DNA from: Pedobacter glucosidilyticus DSM 23534
Lineage (GTDB): Bacteria; Bacteroidota; Bacteroidia; Sphingobacteriales; Sphingobacteriaceae
DNA length: 64,000 nt
Direction of reading: 5' to 3'
Assembly (NCBI RefSeq): GCF_000425145.1
Contig: NZ_AULF01000009.1
Location: 62,001 to 126,000 of the forward strand
How positions within the stretch are numbered: the stretch's first letter is position 1; the number at the start of each line of letters is the position of its first letter. The position numbers and the translations under genes are program-made. Shown here in pieces: positions 52,232 through 62,013 of this stretch. Below the pieces are notes generated by a model, which saw only the letters and a program-made list of their open reading frames with translations, was not told where the DNA came from and made no database searches.

Positions 52232-52573
52232 ATGAAAACCCTAACCTTACAAATCACAAAATTAAACTTCGATGCTATTCTAGACGGTAGTCAAAAGCAA
52301 GAAGAAAGGCAAATCTGGCCTAATACAGTAAAACGATATATCGTTGACCCTGATGCGCTGGAATTGGAACTTATCAAATACGATGCTCTTTATCTCATCA
52401 ATGGTAGGCAAAAGAACGCTAGACGTTTAACTGTGGAAGTATTAGATGCTGAATTGTTTTTTGAGGTAGATGAAGAAAACAAACAAATAACCTACTTTGA
52501 GAATGGGATTGAATACGATTTAGCATTTGTAAGTTATTCGCTGGGCAAAATCCTTTCAACTGAAAATTGTTAA
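52232..52573 (+). CDS. ASCH-domain (PUA-like) protein
   Basis: 113 residues: MKTLTLQITKLNFDAILDGSQKQEERQIWPNTVKRYI (conserved TL.I.k..FDAIL.G.K.EE.R pattern) and LINGRQKNARRLTVEVLDAELF are characteristic of ASCH domains, which bind RNA or modified nucleotides. Last gene of the element; followed by a terminator. Confidence 0.75.
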   Translation: MKTLTLQITKLNFDAILDGSQKQEERQIWPNTVKRYIVDPDALELELIKYDALYLINGRQKNARRLTVEVLDAELFFEVDEENKQITYFENGIEYDLAFVSYSLGKILSTENC

Positions 52574-52589
52574 CGTCATTAGTCTTTAT

Positions 52590-52620
52590 AATCCTTGTCA
52601 TAATACGGCAAGGGTTTTTA
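52590..52620 (+). terminator. Terminator after the ASCH gene
   Basis: AATCCTTG (52590-52597) pairs with CAAGGGTT (52609-52616) with one mismatch, followed by TTTATTT. It would stop element transcripts before ahcY. Confidence 0.65.
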
Positions 52621-52649
52621 TTTGATTAGTTTTCCAATTAAACTTTATT

Positions 52650-52657
52650 TAGATTTG
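52650..52657 (+). promoter_or_regulatory. Candidate replacement -7 box for ahcY within the element's right end
   Basis: TAGATTTG fits TAnnTTTG and lies 96 bp upstream of the ahcY ATG, after the ASCH terminator. No good TTTG -33 box at the right spacing was found. A near-match TAAAATTTG lies at ~52704-52712. Weak. Confidence 0.3.
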
Positions 52658-52675
52658 TCTAAGATAATCACGCAA

Positions 52676-52697
52676 GGTGTGTAAATAGTGTGCAAAT
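52676..52697 (+). repeat. Two tandem 11-bp repeats, candidate arm-type integrase sites (right)
   Basis: GGTGTGTAAAT (52676-52686) and AGTGTGCAAAT (52687-52697) in direct tandem match the left-end pair with one difference each. They lie 52 bp before the attR core. Confidence 0.7.
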
Positions 52698-52748
52698 ATG
52701 ATTTTAAAATTTGCGTAACTAATTGATTATTAAAAAATTAAATAAAAC

Positions 52749-52765
52749 AACTATGTCATCAGTAG
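52749..52765. other. Right attachment site (attR core) at the ahcY start
   Basis: AACTATGTCATCAGTAG, identical to 42203-42219; the ATG at 52753-52755 is the ahcY start codon. Confidence 0.85.
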
Positions 52766-54069
52766 AGACAACTTACGTACCTTACAAAGTGAAGGATATT
52801 TCCTTGGCCGAATGGGGAAGAAAAGAAATTGAATTAGCCGAGGCAGAAATGCCAGGTTTAATGGCTCTTAGAGAAGAATTTGGCGCAAGCAAACCTTTAA
52901 AAGGAGCAAGAATTGCAGGATGCTTACACATGACCATCCAAACTGCAGTTTTAATTGAAACTTTAGTAGAATTAGGAGCAGATGTTACTTGGTCTTCTTG
53001 TAATATTTTCTCAACTCAAGATCACGCAGCTGCTGCAATTGCTGCCGCAGGTATCCCTGTTTACGCATGGAAAGGCATGAATGCAGAAGAGTTTGATTGG
53101 TGTATTGAGCAAACCTTATTCTTTGGCGAAAACCGCGAGCCTCTAAACATGATTTTAGATGATGGTGGCGATTTAACCAATATGGTTTTAGATAAATATC
53201 CAGAACTAGCAGCAGGTATCAAAGGAATCTCAGAAGAAACAACTACAGGTGTTTTACGCTTACACGATCGCGTTAAAAAAGGAACACTTCCAATGCCGGC
53301 AATCAATATTAACGATTCTGTAACCAAATCTAAATTCGATAATAAATATGGCTGTCGCGAGTCTTTAGTAGATGCTATCCGCAGAGCTACAGACGTTATG
53401 ATGGCTGGTAAAGTAGCTGTTGTTTGCGGTTATGGCGATGTTGGTAAAGGTTCTGCAGACTCTTTACGTAACGCAGGTGTTAGAGTTATTGTTACAGAAA
53501 TAGACCCAATTTGTGCTTTACAAGCTGCAATGGAAGGTTTCGAAGTTAAAAAGCTCGCTACCGCTATCAAAGAGGCAGATATTGTGGTAACAGCAACTGG
53601 TAACAAAGACATCGTAAGAGGCGAGCATTTTAAAGCCTTAAAAGATAAAGCTATCGTTTGTAACATTGGTCACTTCGATAACGAGATTGATATGGCTTGG
53701 TTAAACGCAAACTATGGCGATACCAAAATCGAAATTAAACCACAGGTAGATAAATATACTATTGATGGTAAAGACGTTATCGTTTTAGCAGAAGGTCGTT
53801 TAGTTAATTTAGGTTGCGCAACTGGTCACCCATCATTTGTAATGTCTAACTCCTTTACAAACCAAACTTTAGCGCAAATAGAGTTATATACAAACTCATC
53901 AGCTTACGAAAACAAAGTTTATGTTTTACCAAAAACATTAGACGAGAAAGTAGCTCGTTTGCATTTAGCAAAAATCGGTGTCGAGTTAGAAGAACTTCGT
54001 CAAGACCAAGCAGAATACATTGGTGTTACTGTACAAGGTCCTTTCAAATCAGACGCATACCGTTATTAA
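52753..54069 (+). CDS. ahcY: Adenosylhomocysteinase
   Basis: 438 residues from ATG 52753 ([35 protein letters not shown]); an in-frame upstream ATT at 52723 is not a credible start. It hydrolyses S-adenosylhomocysteine to adenosine and homocysteine in the methyl cycle. Diagnostic segments: [36 protein letters not shown]-binding [16 protein letters not shown] (~233-248) and [11 protein letters not shown]; it ends SDAYRY. The start codon lies inside the attachment site, so the coding sequence is intact but the promoter was replaced by the element's right end. Confidence 0.95.
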   Translation: MSSVETTYVPYKVKDISLAEWGRKEIELAEAEMPGLMALREEFGASKPLKGARIAGCLHMTIQTAVLIETLVELGADVTWSSCNIFSTQDHAAAAIAAAGIPVYAWKGMNAEEFDWCIEQTLFFGENREPLNMILDDGGDLTNMVLDKYPELAAGIKGISEETTTGVLRLHDRVKKGTLPMPAININDSVTKSKFDNKYGCRESLVDAIRRATDVMMAGKVAVVCGYGDVGKGSADSLRNAGVRVIVTEIDPICALQAAMEGFEVKKLATAIKEADIVVTATGNKDIVRGEHFKALKDKAIVCNIGHFDNEIDMAWLNANYGDTKIEIKPQVDKYTIDGKDVIVLAEGRLVNLGCATGHPSFVMSNSFTNQTLAQIELYTNSSAYENKVYVLPKTLDEKVARLHLAKIGVELEELRQDQAEYIGVTVQGPFKSDAYRY

Positions 54070-54084
54070 TATTTTTAATTGTTG

Positions 54085-54102
54085 TCCCGATAGCTATCGG
54101 GA
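54085..54102. repeat. 18-bp palindrome TCCCGATAGCTATCGGGA
   Basis: Perfect palindrome 3' of ahcY. From memory it matches a widespread intergenic palindrome in Sphingobacteria and Flavobacteria; only one copy was seen in this window. Confidence 0.8.
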
Positions 54103-54117
54103 GACGATTAATCCAAG

Positions 54118-54146
54118 CCGCTCTGTACCCACAGGGCGGTTTTTTT
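54118..54146 (+). terminator. Terminator of ahcY
   Basis: CCGCTCTGT (54118-54126) pairs with ACAGGGCGG (54131-54139) with one G-T pair, followed by a seven-base T-run. Confidence 0.85.
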
Positions 54147-54344
54147 ATGTAGTTACGGAGGAGTTTTATTAAGAAAAGCAATGGCAGCATTTCATTTTAA
54201 GGCTAGTCCGGTGCTTTGCTTTACTCCTCGTCCATTTTACGTAAAAGCTACAAATGTACTGCGGGGTATCGCCCACGCCCCGGTTTATTTTTCAAAACCT
54301 GTACTAAGTATTTACAGTATCACAGCATAATGATACCTTTGTAT

Positions 54345-55067
54345 ATGTCATTAGCCAAATTATCAGTAAACATCAATAAAATAGCCACTTTAAGAAACTC
54401 AAGAGGTGGTAATAACCCTAATGTATTACAAACAGCATTAGACTGCGAGCGTTTTGGAGCACAAGGAATAACCGTACATCCTCGTCCCGATGAAAGACAT
54501 ATTCGCTATCAAGATGTTTACGATTTAAAAGGCCAAATCCAAACAGAATTTAACATAGAAGGCAATTGCCAAGAAGAAAAATTTGTAGAATTGGTTTTAG
54601 CAAATAAACCAGCACAAGTAACTTTAGTACCCGATGCTTTAGGGCAAATTACCTCTAACCACGGTTGGGATACTATCAAACATCAAAACTATTTACAAGA
54701 TATTATTGCTGTTTTTAAGCAAGCTGGTATCAGGGTATCTATCTTTGTAGATCCTAATCCAGAAATGGTTGAAGCCGCAAAAACTACAGGTACAGATAGA
54801 ATAGAACTTTATACAGAGTCTTACGCGGTAAATTATCATCAAGATAAAGAAAAAGCTATATTACCTTATGTAAAAGCAGCCGAAATGGCCAATAAAGTAG
54901 GTTTAGGCATCAATGCCGGGCATGATTTAGATTTACATAATCTTCAATATTTTGCGCAAAATATACCAGGTTTGTTAGAAGTTAGTATAGGGCATGCACT
55001 TATTTGCGATGCACTTTATCTAGGCTTAGAAAATACTATCCAAAGATATTTGTATCAGTTGAAATAA
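54345..55067 (+). CDS. pdxJ: Pyridoxine 5'-phosphate synthase
   Basis: 240 residues from ATG 54345 ([25 protein letters not shown]), the normal PdxJ N-terminus; an open frame from 54216 is only upstream DNA. It condenses 1-deoxyxylulose 5-phosphate with aminoacetone phosphate in vitamin B6 synthesis. Diagnostic parts: [73 protein letters not shown] and [26 protein letters not shown] box lies at 54334-54341, very close to the start. Confidence 0.93.
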   Translation: MSLAKLSVNINKIATLRNSRGGNNPNVLQTALDCERFGAQGITVHPRPDERHIRYQDVYDLKGQIQTEFNIEGNCQEEKFVELVLANKPAQVTLVPDALGQITSNHGWDTIKHQNYLQDIIAVFKQAGIRVSIFVDPNPEMVEAAKTTGTDRIELYTESYAVNYHQDKEKAILPYVKAAEMANKVGLGINAGHDLDLHNLQYFAQNIPGLLEVSIGHALICDALYLGLENTIQRYLYQLK

Positions 55068-55091
55068 TTATATTTACACAAAGCACTTATC

Positions 55092-55340
55092 ATGACAATC
55101 TCAGCAATAAGAATCAAATTACAAGAATATATAAAAGTGGCAGATGAAAAAAAAGTCAAAGCTATTTTTGCACTTTTAGAAGATGATATTGTAAAAGATT
55201 TTAATTGGTGGGAAGATAAAGACTTAGTAAAGGATTTTGAGGACAGGGTAAAAAAATGCAAGAATGGTACAAATAAGGCCTTTTCTTTGGAAGAAATAGA
55301 TGCAGATATAGAGAAAATAAAAGCTAACACTATTTCATGA
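55092..55340 (+). CDS. Putative antitoxin of a RelE/ParE-type pair
   Basis: 82 residues: MTISAIRIKLQEYIKVADEKKVKAIFALLEDDI, then an acidic C-terminus (KDKDLVKDFEDRVKKCKNG, SLEEIDADIEKIKAN). A helical, acidic protein like the short antitoxins preceding RelE/ParE toxins in Bacteroidota. The stop overlaps the toxin start by four bases. Confidence 0.75.
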   Translation: MTISAIRIKLQEYIKVADEKKVKAIFALLEDDIVKDFNWWEDKDLVKDFEDRVKKCKNGTNKAFSLEEIDADIEKIKANTIS

Positions 55341-55630
55341 GCTATAAAGTACTACTAACGAAAAAGAGTAGGAAAGAATTTCTGGATGCTTTTTGTTGGT
55401 ATCAAGAACAAAAATTAGGTTTAGGTGATGATTTTAAAACCGAGATTTATAAACATCTTAATTTAATATCAGAAAATCCAAAACACTATCCCAAAAAGAT
55501 AAGAGAACTAAGAGAATTGGTTGTCAAAAAATTTCCATTTATCATCATTTACAGTATAGATGAAACCTCTAGGATTATCTATATAGCTTCCATCTTTCAT
55601 TTCAAAAGAAACCCAAAAAACAAGGTTTAA
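55337..55630 (+). CDS. RelE/ParE family toxin
   Basis: 97 residues: YKVLLTKKSRKEFLDAFCWYQEQKLGLGDDFKTEIYKHLNLISENPKHYPKKIRELRELVVKKFPFIIIYSIDETSRIIYIASIFHFKRNP, the classic RelE/ParE superfamily pattern (LxxIxxNPxxYP, FPFxIxY, IxIxxIFHxRRxP). Target may be gyrase or mRNA; not decidable here. Coupled to the antitoxin gene upstream. Confidence 0.85.
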   Translation: MSYKVLLTKKSRKEFLDAFCWYQEQKLGLGDDFKTEIYKHLNLISENPKHYPKKIRELRELVVKKFPFIIIYSIDETSRIIYIASIFHFKRNPKNKV

Positions 55631-55735
55631 ACTTTTAAGCTACTTGTATTTTAATCTTTACAATTTCATGCTGTTTCTATTATAAAAGCACCCTCATTTT
55701 TCATAATTTTGCGCATCTTAAAAACTTCCGTTTAA

Positions 55736-58618
55736 ATGAAATTAAATGTTGATTATCAGGAACTGTTCGAGCAAAGGCATATTGCACCAAATGAGCAGCA
55801 TACCCAAGAAATGTTAGATGCTGTTGGGGTAAATTCTTTAGAAGAACTAATTGCCCAAACAGTGCCGCAAAACATACGTCTTAAAGGTGCTATGGATTTA
55901 CCTTCGGCAAAAAGTGAGTTCGAATACCTGAATCATCTTAAACAAACGGCTTCTAAAAACAAGATTTTTAAATCGTACATAGGGCAAGGTTATTACGGTG
56001 TTATTGTGCCAGGTGTTATCCAAAGAAACATTTTAGAAAACCCAGGATGGTACACGCAATACACACCTTATCAGGCAGAAATTGCGCAAGGTAGATTACA
56101 AGCGCTATTAAATTTCCAAACGATGGTTATTGATTTAACCGGAATGGAAATAGCCAATGCGTCTTTGTTAGATGAAGGAACTGCAGCTGCAGAAGCGATG
56201 TTTATGCAATATAGTTTAAGGAAAAATAATGCTGCAAAAACATTTTTCGTTTCTGAGGAAGTATTCCCACAAACCATAGATATTCTAAAAACACGTTCGC
56301 AGCCTTATGGTATAGAGCTTGTTATCGGCGACCATAGAACCGTAGAGCTAACAGAAGATATGTTTGGTGCTATTGTTCAATACCCAGCAGGTAATGGTGA
56401 AGTATTTGACTATAGCGATTTTGCTAATAAAGCTCATGAAAAAAATATAAAACTTACTGTTGCGGCAGATATTATGAGTTTAGCTTTATTAACTCCTCCA
56501 GGAGAATGGGGCGCTGATATTGTTGTAGGTACAACCCAACGTTTTGGTATTCCAATGGGTTTTGGTGGGCCTCATGCCGCTTTTTTTGCTACAAAAGAAG
56601 AGTACAAAAGGTCTATGCCAGGCCGTATCATTGGGGTAACTATTGATGCTCATGGAAATTACGCTTTGCGTATGGCCTTACAAACCAGAGAGCAACATAT
56701 CAGAAGAGATAAAGCAACTTCAAATATTTGTACGGCTCAAGCTTTATTGGCTATTATGGCTGGTATGTATGCTACTTACCATGGCCCTAAAGGGCTTAAA
56801 CTTATAGCAGAAAGAATACATGGTTTAGCTGTTTTATTGTCTAATGCTTTACAACAGCTAGGTTATAAACAAGAAAACCAAGCTTATTTTGATACGGTAA
56901 GGTTTAACGTAGGAGCATTGGTAAATGCTATCAAAGCAGAAGCTTTAAATAACGAAGTTAACTTAAACTACCAAGGTGAAATCGTAACCATTGCTATTGA
57001 TGAGACTACCTCTGTAGCAGATATTAAAACCTTAGTAAGATTCTTTGGAAAAGTAAAAGGTATCAATCAAAATGATATAGATGTTGATGCTTTAAGAGGA
57101 GATTTAGCAAGTACTATTCCTGTTTCTTTAACTAGAACATCAGCTTATTTAACGCATCCTATATTTAATAGTCATCACTCAGAACATGAGTTGCTGCGTT
57201 ATATCAAATCTTTAGAAGCAAAAGATTTATCCTTATGCCACTCTATGATAGCTTTAGGTTCATGTACCATGAAATTGAATGCTACCACAGAAATGATTCC
57301 GGTTACTTGGCCAGAGTTTGGAAATTTGCATCCTTTTGCGCCAATAGATCAAACTGGTGGTTATATGCAGATTATGGATGAGTTAAACCGTTGGTTAAGC
57401 GAAATAACCGGCTTTGCATCCATGAGCTTACAACCAAATGCTGGTGCACAAGGTGAGTATGCAGGTTTAATGGTTATCAGAGCCTATCATCAAGATAGAG
57501 GAGATTTCCATAGAAATATTGCTTTAATTCCATCTTCTGCACATGGTACAAACCCGGCTTCTGCTGCTATGGCAGGAATGAAAATCGTGGTAACTAAATG
57601 TGACGAAAAAGGAAACATTGATGTTGAAGATTTAAGAGTAAAAGCAGAAGAACACTCTGCTAACTTAAGTTGTTTAATGGTAACATATCCATCAACTCAT
57701 GGTGTTTTTGAAGAGTCTATCATAGAAATCTGTGATATTATCCATCAGCATGGAGGGCAGGTTTATATGGATGGTGCCAACATGAACGCACAAGTAGGTT
57801 TAACATCTCCGGCAAATATTGGTGCCGATGTTTGTCACCTCAACTTACATAAAACATTTTGCATTCCACATGGAGGTGGTGGCCCAGGTATGGGGCCAAT
57901 TGGTGTAGCTAAACATTTAGTTCCGTATTTGCCTGGGCATGCTGTGGTAGATATCGGTCAAGAAAAATCTATAAATGCAGTTTCGGCGGCACCTTGGGGT
58001 TCTGCATCTATTTTATTAATTTCTCATGCCTATATAGCTATGATGGGAGCTGAGGGCTTAACTAACGCTACTAAATATGCTATCCTAAATGCAAATTATA
58101 TCAAAGCTAGGTTAGAACAAAATTATCCAGTATTATACTCAGGAGCGAATGGAAGATGTGCACATGAGATGATTTTGGATTGCCGAGAGTTTAAAACTTT
58201 AGGTATCGAGGTTACAGATATCGCTAAAAGATTGATGGATTACGGTTTCCATGCACCAACAGTTTCATTCCCTGTGGCTGGTACAGTGATGGTAGAGCCT
58301 ACAGAATCTGAACCTAAACACGAGTTAGACAGATTCTGTGATGCTATGATAGCTATAAGAAATGAAATAGCTGATATTGAAACTGGTTTATTAGACAAAG
58401 CAAATAATCCTTTAAAGAATGCGCCACATACCGCTGCAATAGTAACAGGTAATGATTGGGATAAACCTTATACCAGACAAAAAGCGGCATTCCCTCTACC
58501 TTATGTGGCTCAGTATAAATTTTGGCCTTCCGTAGGTAGGGTTAATGATACCCATGGTGATAGAACTTTAATCTGTTCTTGTCCACCATTAGAAACCTAC
58601 TTAGAAGAAACTGTTTAA
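55736..58618 (+). CDS. gcvP: Glycine dehydrogenase (aminomethyl-transferring), P protein
   Basis: A 960-residue single-chain P protein of the glycine cleavage system, releasing CO2 from glycine with pyridoxal phosphate. N-terminal half: [66 protein letters not shown]-terminal half: [51 protein letters not shown], and [24 protein letters not shown], where Lys706 should form the PLP Schiff base. It sits two genes downstream of pdxJ, which makes the PLP precursor, possibly by chance. A perfect terminator follows. Confidence 0.95.
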   Translation: MKLNVDYQELFEQRHIAPNEQHTQEMLDAVGVNSLEELIAQTVPQNIRLKGAMDLPSAKSEFEYLNHLKQTASKNKIFKSYIGQGYYGVIVPGVIQRNILENPGWYTQYTPYQAEIAQGRLQALLNFQTMVIDLTGMEIANASLLDEGTAAAEAMFMQYSLRKNNAAKTFFVSEEVFPQTIDILKTRSQPYGIELVIGDHRTVELTEDMFGAIVQYPAGNGEVFDYSDFANKAHEKNIKLTVAADIMSLALLTPPGEWGADIVVGTTQRFGIPMGFGGPHAAFFATKEEYKRSMPGRIIGVTIDAHGNYALRMALQTREQHIRRDKATSNICTAQALLAIMAGMYATYHGPKGLKLIAERIHGLAVLLSNALQQLGYKQENQAYFDTVRFNVGALVNAIKAEALNNEVNLNYQGEIVTIAIDETTSVADIKTLVRFFGKVKGINQNDIDVDALRGDLASTIPVSLTRTSAYLTHPIFNSHHSEHELLRYIKSLEAKDLSLCHSMIALGSCTMKLNATTEMIPVTWPEFGNLHPFAPIDQTGGYMQIMDELNRWLSEITGFASMSLQPNAGAQGEYAGLMVIRAYHQDRGDFHRNIALIPSSAHGTNPASAAMAGMKIVVTKCDEKGNIDVEDLRVKAEEHSANLSCLMVTYPSTHGVFEESIIEICDIIHQHGGQVYMDGANMNAQVGLTSPANIGADVCHLNLHKTFCIPHGGGGPGMGPIGVAKHLVPYLPGHAVVDIGQEKSINAVSAAPWGSASILLISHAYIAMMGAEGLTNATKYAILNANYIKARLEQNYPVLYSGANGRCAHEMILDCREFKTLGIEVTDIAKRLMDYGFHAPTVSFPVAGTVMVEPTESEPKHELDRFCDAMIAIRNEIADIETGLLDKANNPLKNAPHTAAIVTGNDWDKPYTRQKAAFPLPYVAQYKFWPSVGRVNDTHGDRTLICSCPPLETYLEETV

Positions 58619-58641
58619 GAAAGAGAATAACTTCATTCATA

Positions 58642-58670
58642 AAAAAAAGCTGGATTATCCAGCTTTTTTT
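58642..58670 (+). terminator. Terminator of gcvP
   Basis: AAAAAAAGCTGGA (58642-58654) pairs perfectly with TCCAGCTTTTTTT (58658-58670). Confidence 0.9.
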
Positions 58671-58744
58671 GTTTAAGTTTAAAACATAAAATAAATATTT
58701 TACAAGAAAAATATTGTCATTAAAATTATGTTTCAGCTATAAGT

Positions 58745-60952
58745 ATGCGGTTTTTAATATCATTTTTAACTAGCTTTCTTTTAGTACTTAAAATTTTAAA
58801 TGCTTCTGAAAAAGACACGATTAAGCTTCAGCTCAAATGGCGTCATCAATTTCAGTTTGCAGGTTATTATGCGGCACTTATTAGAGGGTATTATAAGGAA
58901 GAAGGTTTAAATGTTCAGTTAATTTCTGGAGGTCCATCAGTATCACCTATCAATGAAGTTTTAAAAGGCAGAGCCGATGTCGCAATTTTTGATCCTAATA
59001 TAATTCTTAGAAATTCTAAAAAGAATCCTTTAGTTGTTTTAGCAACTATCATGCAATCATCTCCCTATGTAGTCTTAAGTTTAAAAGAAAAAAATATATT
59101 AAAACCTTCTGATTTAATAGGTAAAACAATCTTAGCAGATCAAGATCAAGGATGGAATATTGTTAAAGCTACTTTACTAAAAGAAGGTATAAAGGAAGAC
59201 TTAATAAATATAATCCCTAGAAAAAAAGATTCAGAAGAAATTGCCGACGGCAAAGCCGATGCTGTTGTTACCTATATTACCACACAACCACAAAGACTTC
59301 ATCAATTAGGGTTAAAGCTCAATATGATTAGGCCAGTAGAATATGGTGTTGATTTTTATGGAGATGTTTTGTTTACAACTAGATCTTTTGCTTACCGTAA
59401 TACCCAAGTAACAGATGCATTTATTAGGGCAACCTTAAAAGGCTGGGAATATGCACTAGCGCATGAAGATGAAATGATTACCTATATTCTAACATTACCA
59501 GGTGTTAAAGAGCATGGTAATAACAAAGCTTTTTTAAAGGTAGAAGCAGCGGAAGTAAGGAAGCTAATCATGCCAGATTTAGTACAAATTGGTCACATGA
59601 ATTTAGGTAGATGGCAGTATATGCTTCAAATTTACCAACAATTAGGTATTGCAAACAAAGATTTAACTTTAAAGGATTTTATCTACAACGCAGAAGATCG
59701 CAGCTTAAGTAAATGGCTTAAACCCTTAATTTATCTAAGTATTGTTGTTTTAATTGTTATCGTTATTATTTCTTTTATCAATTGGCAATTGAGAAAAAGA
59801 GTTAGAGTTAAAACAGCAGAGTTATCGGCAGAAATTGAAAGTAGAAAAGCTGCCGAGAGCTTTGCTAAAAGGAATGAACAAAAGTTAAAGTTGGCTATAA
59901 AAAGTGCAAATATTGGTCTTTGGGATTGGGATTTACAGCAACAAAAAGCTTTTGTGAGTAAAGATTGGTGCAAGATCTTAGGAATAACTTATCAAGAAAC
60001 ATTAAATCAAATAAATTTACTGCATTATATACATCCCAATGACAGGTTAAATGTTGTTAAAAGTTTTCTACGATTTAGAAACAGTATTGAAAAGCAACAA
60101 ATTGTACAATTTAGATTAAAAAGTAATCATGGAGATTATTTATATGTTATGGCCTCCTTTACTTTTGGAGAACAAATAGCTAAGCATATCGTATCAGGCA
60201 TTGTGATTAATATTGATACCATTAAACGTAAAGAATTTCAACTCATCAAAGTTTCGGAAGAATTATTAAGAAGCAACAGCGAGCTTAAAAAGTTTGCTTA
60301 TATCACTTCTCATAATTTAAGAGCACCCATAGTAAATCTGGAAACACTGTTTAATATGTTGCATCTTCCTGATCTAAATCACGAACAAGCCATTATTATT
60401 GATAAAATAAATATCTCCATTCAAAAACTCAGCAACGTATTAAATGATTTGATAGAAATTGTCTCTCATCAAATTGCATCAGAAAATAAATATCCAGTAA
60501 AAATTAATCTTGAAGAAGAGTTCGTAAAAGTAATTACTTCCCTAGAGCCTCAAATACTAAAAGCCAACGCTAAAATAAGATTGCATTTTGAAGAAAACTT
60601 TCTGTTTTACCCTAAGCAATATTTTGAAAGTGCTATCTATTGTTTATTAACCAATACTTTAAAATATAAATCAAATGATAGAAATTTAGAAATAAATATC
60701 TCAACACTTAAAGTAGAAAATCAAGTTATCTTAAAAGTTTCTGATAATGGTTTGGGTATTGATATGAAAAAAAATGGAGATAAAATTTTTGGTTTGTATC
60801 AAAGATTTCATGAAAATATTGAAGGTAAGGGATTAGGTTTATTTATATTAAAATCCCATTTAGAATCTTTAGGTGCGTCAATAGAAGTAAGTAGCCAATT
60901 AAATTTAGGAAGTACTTTTATACTAACATTTAACCAATCCGAATACATTTAA
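58745..60952 (+). CDS. NMT1/THI5-type binding protein fused to PAS histidine kinase
   Basis: 735 residues. Signal sequence (~1-20), then a periplasmic-binding NMT1/THI5-like domain (~25-305; LQLKWRHQFQFAGYYAALIRGYYKEEGL, ADVAIFDPN, GWNIVKATLLKEG), a transmembrane helix (~326-350), a PAS domain (~380-500; IGLWDWDLQQQKAFVSKDWCKILG), HisKA with ITSHNLRAPIVNLE (His523) and HATPase (DNGLGIDMKKNGDKIFGLYQRFHENIEGKGLGLFILKSHLE). The NMT1 domain normally binds pyrimidine or aromatic solutes, so this kinase probably senses a small periplasmic ligand. No adjacent response regulator; the nearest receiver is at 62014. Confidence 0.88.
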   Translation: MRFLISFLTSFLLVLKILNASEKDTIKLQLKWRHQFQFAGYYAALIRGYYKEEGLNVQLISGGPSVSPINEVLKGRADVAIFDPNIILRNSKKNPLVVLATIMQSSPYVVLSLKEKNILKPSDLIGKTILADQDQGWNIVKATLLKEGIKEDLINIIPRKKDSEEIADGKADAVVTYITTQPQRLHQLGLKLNMIRPVEYGVDFYGDVLFTTRSFAYRNTQVTDAFIRATLKGWEYALAHEDEMITYILTLPGVKEHGNNKAFLKVEAAEVRKLIMPDLVQIGHMNLGRWQYMLQIYQQLGIANKDLTLKDFIYNAEDRSLSKWLKPLIYLSIVVLIVIVIISFINWQLRKRVRVKTAELSAEIESRKAAESFAKRNEQKLKLAIKSANIGLWDWDLQQQKAFVSKDWCKILGITYQETLNQINLLHYIHPNDRLNVVKSFLRFRNSIEKQQIVQFRLKSNHGDYLYVMASFTFGEQIAKHIVSGIVINIDTIKRKEFQLIKVSEELLRSNSELKKFAYITSHNLRAPIVNLETLFNMLHLPDLNHEQAIIIDKINISIQKLSNVLNDLIEIVSHQIASENKYPVKINLEEEFVKVITSLEPQILKANAKIRLHFEENFLFYPKQYFESAIYCLLTNTLKYKSNDRNLEINISTLKVENQVILKVSDNGLGIDMKKNGDKIFGLYQRFHENIEGKGLGLFILKSHLESLGASIEVSSQLNLGSTFILTFNQSEYI

Positions 60953-61047
60953 ACTGCTTTTGATAATGTCAGTATAATGTAAATAGATATTTACATGTTT
61001 AAACATGTAAATTATTTATGTAGGTTTGCAATACAAAATTAAAAATT

Positions 61048-61635
61048 ATGAAAAAAGGAATATTATTAATTGCTTTAGTAAGCATGATTATGGTAGCATT
61101 TAAGCCTGCCGTTGTAGAGTATAAAGTTGATACTCAAAAATCAAAAATCGAATGGATTGGTAAAAAAGTTACAGGTGAGCACCGAGGTGAAATCAAACTT
61201 TCATCAGGCGTATTAAACTATAATGGAAATGCGTTGTCTGGAGGTAACTTCATCATCAATATGAACAGCATGACAGTAACTGATTTGGAAGGTGAGATGA
61301 ATGCAAAATTGTTAGGGCATTTAAAAGCCGACGACTTTTTTGGAGTAGATAAACATGCGCAATCAAAATTTACAATCACTAAAGTTACTCCTGTTAGTTC
61401 TGGAAAAGTAAATATTACTGGTAATTTAACTATAAAAGGGATTACCCAGCCTATAACATTTCCTGCCGCTGTAAGTATTAAGAATGGTGTTTTGGTAGCA
61501 GTTGCTCAAGGTGTTAAAGTAGATAGAACTAAATATGATATCAAATACGGCTCTAAAAGTTTCTTTGATAGCTTAGGAGATAAAGCAATTAATGATGATT
61601 TCGAGCTTAATATTAATTTAGTTGCTAAAAAATAA
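61048..61635 (+). CDS. YceI family periplasmic protein
   Basis: 195 residues with a signal sequence (~1-20). VEYKVDTQKSKIEWIGKKVTGEHRGEIKLSSG and LNITGNLTIKGITQPITFPA-type strands are typical of the lipocalin-like YceI fold that binds isoprenoid lipids. FFGVDKHAQSKFTITKV is the conserved central motif. Precise role unknown; monocistronic with a following hairpin. Confidence 0.88.
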   Translation: MKKGILLIALVSMIMVAFKPAVVEYKVDTQKSKIEWIGKKVTGEHRGEIKLSSGVLNYNGNALSGGNFIINMNSMTVTDLEGEMNAKLLGHLKADDFFGVDKHAQSKFTITKVTPVSSGKVNITGNLTIKGITQPITFPAAVSIKNGVLVAVAQGVKVDRTKYDIKYGSKSFFDSLGDKAINDDFELNINLVAKK

Positions 61636-62013
61636 GCAATAGAATTATTTAAAATCATCAATAAGGGGATAAGTATAAACACTTTATCCCCTTTTTTTAT
61701 TTTGTGTAGAAAATAATGCTTGTAATTAACCAATAGTGTATATTTGTCCCCAATAAATGTTTCCCAAATAGCATTACAACTTTAAATGTTAAATAAATAC
61801 AAATTAAAATACAGTATTGTATTCCTTATATAGATTATATATGATTAATCTTTACGAATTAATATTTATGGTATAAAACTTGAGACAATTTTTAAATTAT
61901 ACTGTATCAATTATGATTAATGATTATAATAGCGGAATAATTTTATTAGGCTAACTCGAAACTTTATAATTAATAAAAACTTTATTTAAACTCTTTCGTA
62001 AAAGAGCCCATAT
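61636..62013. other. 378-bp intergenic region before the receiver gene
   Basis: AAGGGGATAA (61663-61672) pairs with TTATCCCCTT (61684-61693) as a terminator for the YceI gene, followed by a T-run. A TATATTTG -7 box lies at 61739-61746, giving a possible ~260-bp leader for the receiver gene. Otherwise AT-rich with nothing recognised. Confidence 0.6.

Larger units (their letters stand above)
42203..52765. mobile_element. 10.5-kb integrative element inserted at the ahcY start codon
   Basis: Bounded by the 17-bp direct repeat AACTATGTCATCAGTAG, with paired 11-bp repeats just inside each end. It encodes a tyrosine recombinase at the left end, two excisionase-like HTH proteins, a RecA-fold ATPase and a primase-like protein around an iteron-like region, phage-tail-like fragments, a lipoprotein, a divergent control region and a set of small accessory proteins. 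No relaxase, transposase, capsid or terminase gene was recognised. It resembles a degenerate prophage or a satellite-like island that can replicate but not package itself. Confidence 0.85.

Noticed and set aside
52660-52752. SAH or SAM riboswitch before ahcY
   Set aside because: The upstream DNA belongs to the mobile element and shows no aptamer-like conserved core; the native upstream region (42150-42206) is too short as well.
55630-55736. Glycine riboswitch before gcvP
   Set aside because: The gap is only ~105 bp, AT-rich and lacks the conserved tandem aptamer motifs.
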